Source of the DNA: Crocodylus rhombifer
Taxonomy: Eukaryota; Chordata; Crocodylia; Crocodylidae
Length of the DNA stretch: 64,000 bases
NCBI GenBank assembly: GCA_038503035.1
Contig: JAVSML010024243.1
Location: 314,647 to 378,646 of the forward strand
Reading direction: 5' to 3'
Shown: positions 57,637 to 64,000 of the stretch, one piece after another
Numbering within the stretch: the stretch's first letter is position 1
Layout: the number at the start of each line of letters is the position of its first letter
Translations under genes and position numbers: made by a program
The notes under the pieces: model-generated
Told to the model about the DNA's origin: nothing
The model's input: the letters and a program-made list of their open reading frames with translations, nothing else
Databases searched by the model: none

Positions 57637-57708
57637 GGGGATGTAGCTCAGTAGTAGAGCGCATGCTTTGCATGTATGAGGTCCTGGGTTCAATCCCCAG
57701 CATCTCCA
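57637..57708 (+). tRNA. tRNA-Ala (anticodon TGC), head of a CR1-tailed unit
   Basis: 72 nt with a complete cloverleaf. The acceptor GGGGATG/CATCTCC contains the G3:U70 wobble pair (57639 and 57705) that alanyl-tRNA synthetase requires. The D stem is GCTC/GAGC, the anticodon stem CATGC/GTATG carries loop TTTGCAT, the variable loop is AGGTC and the T stem is CTGGG/CCCAG. The discriminator is A. Box A (TAGCTCAGTAG) and box B (GGTTCAATCC) fit pol III promoters. The T stem differs from the usual CCGGG/CCCGG by a matched pair of changes that keeps pairing. A TTTT lies at 57711-57714. No encoded CCA follows, so it was not copied from a mature tRNA. It joins a CR1 3' end two bases later, so it may be a SINE-type chimera as much as a host tRNA gene. 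Confidence 0.85.
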
Positions 57709-57840
57709 TATTTTGGAGGTTAGATGAACATCTTGCTGGGGTCATTTGACCCCAGTATTCTTTCCTGCCATGGCAGGGGGTCAGACTAGATGATCTGCTC
57801 AGGTCCCTTCCGACCCTAGAAACTATGAAACTATGAAATA
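57709..57840 (+). mobile_element. CR1 3' end fused to tRNA-Ala (SINE-like tail)
   Basis: Directly after the tRNA the sequence GGAGGTTAGATGAACATC begins the last 125 bp of a CR1: GGGGTCATTTGACCCC, CCATGGCAGGGGGTC, GATGATCTGCTCAGGTCCC, then AACTATGAAACTATGAAATA. It belongs to the same young subfamily as 24549-25097. Nothing of the CR1 coding region other than the last few codons remains. Together with the tRNA this makes a unit of about 200 bp with a pol III head and a LINE tail. Confidence 0.9.
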
Positions 57841-58003
57841 TATAGCCCAGTGTTCAGTATGCAGTCTGAAATATGTACATTTCAAAACATGTAACAGGTA
57901 ACAGGAAAAATAACACCTTTCTGAGTGTAAGAATGAAGTGTGCCATCAATTTTAGTCCAGAAAAAACAGTGCGCCCCTGGTATCAGAAGTTTGGAAAGTG
58001 CTG

Positions 58004-59007
58004 GTATTGTATATAGCAACATCAGATATTTCTAGGGTTAGGCAAAATGAAACTATTTAATAAGCAAGTCCATATTCTATGAAAATATAAAATCATATTT
58101 CCAATTTACTTTTAACCATTTTATTTAAATGGCAAGAACAGAATGTACCTTTTACGTTTTGAGTTCTAACATAAATAAATGCTAGAAAAAAAGAATTGTT
58201 ATCCATTTGCATCTCAAACTGTAGCTTTTGTTTCCAAGATGCAGAAGCCAAATGCAGTCTGAATCAGCAGAAAAGGATGTTTCCTCCTTAAACAAAAAAC
58301 AAAAAAAACTTTGATAACTTACAAAGGAAAAACTTTGATTACTTTTTCTCCAGAAAGGCAGTTATTTTCTTCCTAGTAAAAAGAATGGAAATAACAGTAA
58401 CTCTATAATAAGTAGCTAGTCATTATTTTATCATTTCATATTAACTATAATAATGTTAGTCATGATGAACTAATGTGGTATTAATGTGGATTTCATATGT
58501 TCTCCCACAGGATTTTTGTTGTAATTTACCATTTTATTCATGTTCAATTATTTTAAAGTGTTGCTGAATTAACAAGATCCACTTAGCTTTAATCACTACT
58601 CACCTCACTTTACAGCAATGCCATATTTTGCTTACAAAGACCTTCTGCAAAAGAACTAAGCAAGAGACATAAAATACCACAAGAATTTAAGCAAAACCAG
58701 TGAACTAATCTAAAAGTTTTGAAAATATCATCCAGTGTTCTGGCTGAAAGAGGAAGCAGTGATTGGAGCTTTTCATGGAGTAGGTAGATTTTTTTTTAAA
58801 TGTAATTAATCCAAAAAGCAGATCCTTTGAAGATTCTGGGGTTGAGATGCTTATCAGAATAGACCAAGAGCAATAGACAACTATTTAAGTAGCATCGTAA
58901 GAGAATTACATCAATTATCCATTCCTCCTGGTCAGGTCACTACATTTTCATCCAAAGAATCATTTGCCATCTCATTTGTTTGCTTTCTTTGTCTGTAGCC
59001 AAGGAGA
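58004..59007. other. AT-rich sequence, nothing recognised
   Basis: No genes or repeat families recognised. Confidence 0.4.
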
Positions 59008-59217
59008 ATATTGCTTTATGATTACGACACTGTACTGCCACTCAGGAGATCTGTATTCACACCCTTTCTATATTTCAGTTTTTTGTAAAATGAGAATGAT
59101 AATATTTCCTGTCCTTGTACTTTGCTAATGCTTTAGCCTACATAGATAACATATCTCTATAATGTTTGCAAAGTACTCAATTACTAAAATACTATTGCAT
59201 GGTAGTGATAAAAGGTC
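59008..59217 (+). mobile_element. MIR SINE relic
   Basis: ACTGCCACTCAGGAGATCTG is followed by 'TCAGTTTTTTGTAAAATGAG', 'AATGATAATATTTCCTGTCC' and 'TGTTTGCAAAGTACT', in the order of MIR ('cagtttcctcatctgtaaaatgggga', 'taataatagtacctacc', 'tgtaaagcgctt'). Confidence 0.8.
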
Positions 59218-59614
59218 AAATAAATACCTAAATGTTTGACTCCAACGTATAGACCAGTTGTGATAATGTTAAGGATTCTAGCAGTTGGGTAGCAGTGTAG
59301 CCAGAACTGGTCGGCTGTGTGATATTTATTTCCTAGATACAGGTACCTCTAATAAAAAAAAAATTCTTCATCTTTTTAAAATTTATTTTAGCTACCTAGT
59401 AAGGAGGAAAATTACTTATATGATCTGCTATCATAAACTTTTCAGAACCTTATAGTTACATTTGAGGTGTGCAGGTGAAATGTGAACTAGAAAATGCTGT
59501 ATACATCCATATTTAGAACATACCATTTTTCAGAATTGCTGTCTTTTATTTTATTTAAAATAGCTATAAATGCCATTAATTGATTGAAAGTATGACCAGG
59601 TCAGTACTTCAAGA

Positions 59615-59636
59615 CATGATTAACCAGTTAATCATG
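59615..59636. repeat. 22 bp near-perfect palindrome
   Basis: CATGATTAAC and its exact reverse complement are separated by CA. It could be a small hairpin or a dyad protein-binding site. Confidence 0.7.
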
Positions 59637-59639
59637 AAA

Positions 59640-59760
59640 TAAGTGTAACATTCAGGGGCCAGAGAGCTGTAGGTTTAAACCCTCTGGAAAAGGTGGTCTG
59701 TAATCTGGATCTGCTTTCTGGCTGAGTACTCTAACCACTCATAGAGGCTAAACCATAAAA
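59640..59760 (-). mobile_element. Possible tRNA-derived SINE relic
   Basis: On the minus strand 'GAGTGGTTAGAGTACTCAGCC' resembles a tRNA-like box A head, and GGTTTAAACC lies about 65 nt further on, near where a box B would be. It is too degraded to name. Confidence 0.35.
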
Positions 59761-61020
59761 AGCTCTTCCTCCCCAATTTTTTTAAGACTTACTCTCAAGT
59801 TTGCGCGTACATAGCCACTGCCCTGTCCATTGATGCATAACCTACTGCTCATGTTCAGTAGCAGCGTGGGTATATATGCATCCACACTGCATGGGTAATA
59901 TTTATTAGTTTATTTGATTTAGATGCTTTCCAGAAAGGCTAAGGCAGCTTAAAATAATAGACAAAAATTTTAGAAGCAGAATAAAATATTAGACTACGTG
60001 ATAGAATCACAAACTCTTCCTAAGTGCCAAAAATGCCACTTACACAACTGGAAAGCTGCCATCTGGTTGCTTAAAGGGTAACAAGATTCAGTCCTTTATG
60101 CTCATAAATATGTTCTATTGAAATCTATTTACTTCTCAGACTAGTCTTAATCTTTTGTAGTGTAAGAATAGAGTTTTTTCTGCCCTAGAAGAATTTGAAA
60201 ACAAACACTTCAGTAAGAAAGCTTTTCTAAATTATCTAGTTCCACTTATGTAACATTTAGGTGTCTCCACTCCAGCAATGTATAAATTCTTGCCATAACA
60301 TTATCGAACAGTATTTGAAACGTCACCTTGTATGCACTGAAATCATTGCAGATTTCTGTTGTTTTATTTTAAAAGTAGAGAAGCTATTACCCTTAAAGTC
60401 TTATCATTCTAAAACTTGTTTAAATAAAGACACAAAAAAATAAGTCTTTGACTACAGTGGTAATTACCACATAATGTTACTGTAAGTCCTACTAGTAATA
60501 AGATTTTGAGCAGACAATCTTATCGTTGTACTGTATGAATGAAAAAAGTGTGATGCGGGGGAGAGAGGGGAGGATCATCATTAGCTGTTGAAAGGTTAAG
60601 AAATGTACTTCCTGATGTCAAGTCCTTTTGTGCCTGAGTATTAAACTGAACAGTGTACAGAAAGCATGGACAGGAGATGGGAGACTCAGACAAAATATGA
60701 GATATAAGCTACTTATTGATTTTGTTCATTAATCATTTGTCTGCTTTAAACCATAGCGTGCTTAATGTTCACTGAAAATATTCTGCTCCATTAGTAATTA
60801 GTTTAAAAATGATTATTGCTGTTTTAATTTGTGTTTTTCCACATGCATATTAAAACCACCTGGCTTAATGTAGCTAGAAGCCTTGTTATGCCATGATCTT
60901 ATAACAGGTTTTCAAATTTCAGTGTACATCTAATTTAGTTATTTAAACAGAGCTAAGAATAAATCTTTGAAATTCATTGTTAGGAAAATCTTTCAATAAA
61001 TAGGAAATTTCTGCCATATT
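59761..61020. other. AT-rich sequence, nothing recognised
   Basis: No genes or repeat families recognised. Confidence 0.4.
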
Positions 61021-61360
61021 TTGTTAAGCCAGTTACATTTCCATCAGTGTAGTGATGTCAATTCCATCCACTGTTTCAGTGAGCGCAACATCTGGCTCTC
61101 TTCCCGTAATCAATATAATCTCTTAAGAGTCTCAGTTTTGGAATCAGCTGCAAAAAGCACCAATTACAAGTTTGCAGATTTGACAGATTTGACAAAAAGC
61201 AATTATGTCATTAACAAATTATCCAGTTATCAAGCCATCTCATTGAGATAATAAGAGAAAAACTCAAGGCTGATTATTGCATAGAGAAAGAGAAACTAAT
61301 AAGATGTGAAGAACATCTTGTTAATTTAAATGAAGCTCATTGAGTTAATGTTTTGAAGTA
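61021..61360. promoter_or_regulatory. Candidate conserved non-coding element (speculative)
   Basis: AT-rich but not simple-repeat DNA that is dense in homeodomain-type TAAT/ATTA cores. It also has TGACAG and a duplicated CAGATTTGACA, plus a CAGCTG E-box. No repeat family or exon is recognised. This motif mix is common in vertebrate developmental enhancers, but base composition alone can produce it. No conservation data were available. Confidence 0.25.
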
Positions 61361-61735
61361 GCATGCTTTTTGGCCGTATCTGGACAAAAGCCTTACCATG
61401 CCCAGCAGTAGCATCCTCAAACACACTGCCTGGCTCCGTGTGTGCTGCTACCCAGATTGGAAGCAGTGACAGTTGGTGTCAACTAGCCTACCTTCGGTGC
61501 CCCACAGACTCAGCTACACTACTTGTGGTTCAGGTGGCAACACACAGTGATCCATACAACAGGTCTGAAGACTCCAGTGCCTTGCAGAGCAAGTTTGCAG
61601 TTATGGAGTAAGGGCTAGGACTTAGTCATCTAATGGTGTTGTTACTCATTAACTTTATATGTGTTAATGATCCTTAAATCAAAAGTGTCCAAATATTTGG
61701 GCAGGGAAACTGATGCTAAGGGCCCTCTGAGCACC

Positions 61736-62042
61736 TTAGGGTGCCTATACATGAATGCAGAGGCTGCTCTGACATGATAACTGCTGCACTCCAGCAGCCT
61801 CTGCACTGTGTGTGATACATATCTTGTGTATCACCAGCCCCAAGCCTAAGAATGGCAGTCAGCATGCTTGAATTAAAGTTCATCAAATGAGCTTTAGTTT
61901 AAGAGCCCTTGCCACCATTTTTAAGCACAAGGAGGCTGATACAGATGAAGTGGCAAAGCTTTAATTAGAGTGGCTCTTGGAGCTACTCTGATTTAAACAC
62001 TGTCCTCTTTACCCCAGACCACATGTAAAAGTGCTGTTAGAT
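61736..62042. mobile_element. MITE with TAGGGTGCCTATACATG left end
   Basis: The left end resembles the other MITEs of the window. The right end (reverse complement CTAACAGCACTTTTACATGTG) is a weaker partner. The internal GCTTTAATTAGAGTGGCTC segment and two adjacent hairpins near the left end are typical of palindromic MITEs. Confidence 0.5.
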
Positions 62043-63029
62043 ATAACCCTCTTCTATAGAAGACTATGTCTAACTGATTTTTGGCCTCCTCTACAGGACC
62101 TCCAGCATCCCAAGAGGCTCCCACCCAGCCACTCTCTTCCCCCATAGTCATAGCACCTTCTGTTTTCAAGCACTTAATATGATAAAAAAAATGAATAGCA
62201 GCAGAATTAATTGTTTAGTAGTCCAAAAAGTAAGCAAAGGAGTGGATAAATTTATATCTCAAACCTAACTCTTCAGCCCATATATTCCTACCTCCCTTTC
62301 CCCAAGATTTTTAAAAGGAAAATACAAATTTTCTCTTAGTATGAAAATACTGGTAACTCTTGAGACACTACTGTTTATCCAGCTGTCAAGGCAAAGTTCT
62401 GTTGTCTGTATTTCCCATTATATCTGGGGGGGGGCTCTCAGCGTGATGGATGACTATTTAATGTGTCGACTTTATCCTAAGCTTGTTCCCTTATTCTTCA
62501 GAAATATGAAAAGAATTTTCTACCTGCTCTTTGTTTATGGGTGTGTGTATGTGTTGGGGGGGAGCAGACACTAATAGGAAATACAATATTATTGATTCAA
62601 GGTATACATTTGAGGTAAATTGGCTGTGGGCTTTCTTTGCATCATGAAAAAATGCAATCCGTATTTTCATCACCTTAGAATGCATGCTACCTATTGTGCA
62701 AATTATTTGTGCTAATGTTATATCACGTGGGATCAAACATACCTGAGAACAGCCAGCTCATTTTACCTAAAATGAGGTGAAATTTTACTGGTACTATAGA
62801 TATGCATGCTTATTTCTAAAGAGGTTATAAAATGCATAAAATAACTTGGGTGACATTCACTTTTTAAAAGAACCTGAGTGCGAATATTGTGGGTCTTGCT
62901 CACCTGTGAGCTGCAACCTTTCCTCCCTCCTCACATCAATAATACTTTTCAGCACAAGTATTCAAACAATTCAGTGATTTCTGTTTGACTGCCTGCATGG
63001 TAAGGTCCTAAGCACAATAAGTAAACAGA
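62043..63029. other. AT-rich sequence, nothing recognised
   Basis: No genes or repeat families recognised. Contains a G9 run near 62427. Confidence 0.4.
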
Positions 63030-63970
63030 AACTGAATGTAACCTATTTTCAAGAAGGGAAGGAGGGAGGAACTGGGAAGCTGTAGGCCAGTTAGTCTCAC
63101 CTCTACCTTTGGGAAAGCTCCAAAAAAATTCATTAAGGATCACATTTGTGGGAGCCCAGCAGGGAAAATAATGCTGAAAGGAAATCAGCATGGGTTCATA
63201 GCAGGTAGATCCTGCCTGACTAAACTTGTTTCTTTTATGACCAGGTCACAAAATGCTTAGATGCAGGAATCAAGGTAGATGTCATCTACCTAGACTTTAA
63301 GAAGGCCTTCAATACGGTATCTCATTCTGTTCTCGTAAATAAACTGACAGGCTGTGATGCAGATGATTACATGGTCAGGTGGGTAGCAAATTGGCTTAGG
63401 GGTCACAGTCAGAAAGTGGTGGTGGATGGGACGATATCAATCTGGAAAGATGCAGGCACTGCAGTCCCGCAAGGCTTGGTTCTTGGACCAGTGTATTCAC
63501 TGTCTTCATCAGTGACTTGGACAAGGGTGTGGAGAGCACCCTGTCCAAATTCGCAGATGATACCAAAGTATGAGGCAAAATTAACACACCAGAGGATAGG
63601 GAATGGATCTGGACAGGTTGGAAGAATGGGCAGAATGAAACAAGATGCAGTTCAACAAAGACAAGTGCAAAGTGCTGCACTTGGGGAAAAAAGAACCACC
63701 AACACACTTGCAGGCTGCGAGATGACCTCAGCAGCACAGCAGCAGAAAGGAAACTTGGATTCATGGTTGACTACAAGATGAACGCGAGTCATTAATGTGA
63801 CATTTTGATCAACAAGGCTAACCACAGCTTATCATGTATTAGCAGATGAATGATGAACAGGTCCAGGGAGGTGATGCTTCCCCTCTATGCAGCACTGCAG
63901 TTGGAGTACTGCATCAGTTTTGGGCACTGCACTGCAAAAGGGATGCAGAGAATCTTGACCACTGGTAGGC
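63030..63970 (+). mobile_element. CR1 LINE reverse-transcriptase part, sense
   Basis: Begins in the reverse transcriptase at a relic of IFKKG..EE.GNY, with CRPVSLTSTFGK-like codons, and passes a relic of NQHGF..GRSCLTKL near 63185. VDVIYLDFKKAFNTV follows at 63270-63320. The frame at 63371-63781 gives MVRWVANWLRGHSQKVVVDG, and FADDTK-like codons lie near 63550-63570. The CYSTLVRPQLEY-equivalent region near 63885 is shortened. It breaks off near 63965 in unrelated GC-rich DNA at the window edge. Frameshifts show it is inactive. Confidence 0.88.
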
Positions 63971-64000
63971 ACTCGCCACCTCCCCTTTCCCCCCACAGCT

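Larger units (their letters stand above)
57511..58003. mobile_element. Possible hAT relic surrounding the tRNA/CR1 unit
   Basis: CAGTGATTTTCAACAGG at 57511 and the reverse complement of the segment ending at 58003 (CAGCACTTTCCAAACTT) both look like Charlie/SPIN-style hAT ends, agreeing at about 9 of 13 positions. Target octamers do not match, so this is tentative. If real, the tRNA/CR1 unit was inserted inside it. Confidence 0.4.

Noticed and set aside
1..64000. CRISPR arrays, bacterial operons, phage genes or rRNA
   Set aside because: No regularly spaced repeats, no Shine-Dalgarno-led gene runs and no rRNA segments. LINEs, MIR and MITEs mark this as vertebrate nuclear DNA.

Overview
The window looks like vertebrate nuclear DNA from a gene-poor intergenic or intronic region. 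It contains no bacterial-type operon and no host protein-coding exon that I can support. Most of it is AT-rich and appears single-copy. It is broken up by CR1 LINEs, DNA-transposon fragments (hAT-like elements and MITEs) and a few very old MIR and L2 relics. CR1 dominance, abundant MITEs with GC-rich interiors and preserved MIR/L2 fossils suggest a non-avian sauropsid. A crocodilian is my best guess, from the CR1 3' ends that finish in repeats of AACTATGA. That is an inference, not a species call.

Layout. 0-6.7 kb: a nested MITE cluster, a short antisense CR1 end, a GC-rich MITE-like unit, then two CR1 copies joined end to end. 6.7-14 kb: AT-rich sequence with a 0.9 kb LTR-like block, one MIR and a short perfect inverted repeat. 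14-16 kb: a repeat that recurs at 49.8-50.9 kb, and a large foldback. 16-19 kb: AT-rich. 19.0-24.0 kb: copy A of a long DNA-transposon-like element, split by a 3.3 kb antisense CR1. 24.3-27.6 kb: L2, a young CR1 end, a 626 bp hAT element with 8 bp target duplications, a MITE and a CR1 end. 29.0-31.4 kb: copy B of the long element. 32-36 kb: a MITE, a foldback repeat and an older L3-like CR1. 40.1-41.5 kb: a 1.4 kb hAT element with perfect 8 bp target duplications. 44-53 kb: MITEs, MIR and a small hAT, plus long stretches where I recognise nothing. 53.7-56.0 kb: an antisense CR1 with an internal deletion. 56.2-57.0 kb: a MITE with an internal duplication. 57.6-57.8 kb: a structurally intact tRNA-Ala(TGC) fused to a CR1 3' end. 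59-63 kb: MIR, a possible SINE relic, a candidate conserved non-coding stretch and a small MITE. 63.0-64.0 kb: another sense CR1.

The most interesting items are two. The first is the tRNA-Ala/CR1 chimera: it has the architecture of a SINE, carries an intact cloverleaf with the G3:U70 alanine identity pair, and lies between a possible pair of hAT-type ends. The second is the two copies of a long terminal-inverted-repeat element that carry a decayed trihelix (Myb/SANT-like) DNA-binding domain with a stop at the same codon. Comparing the two copies also gives the empty site of the CR1 that split copy A.
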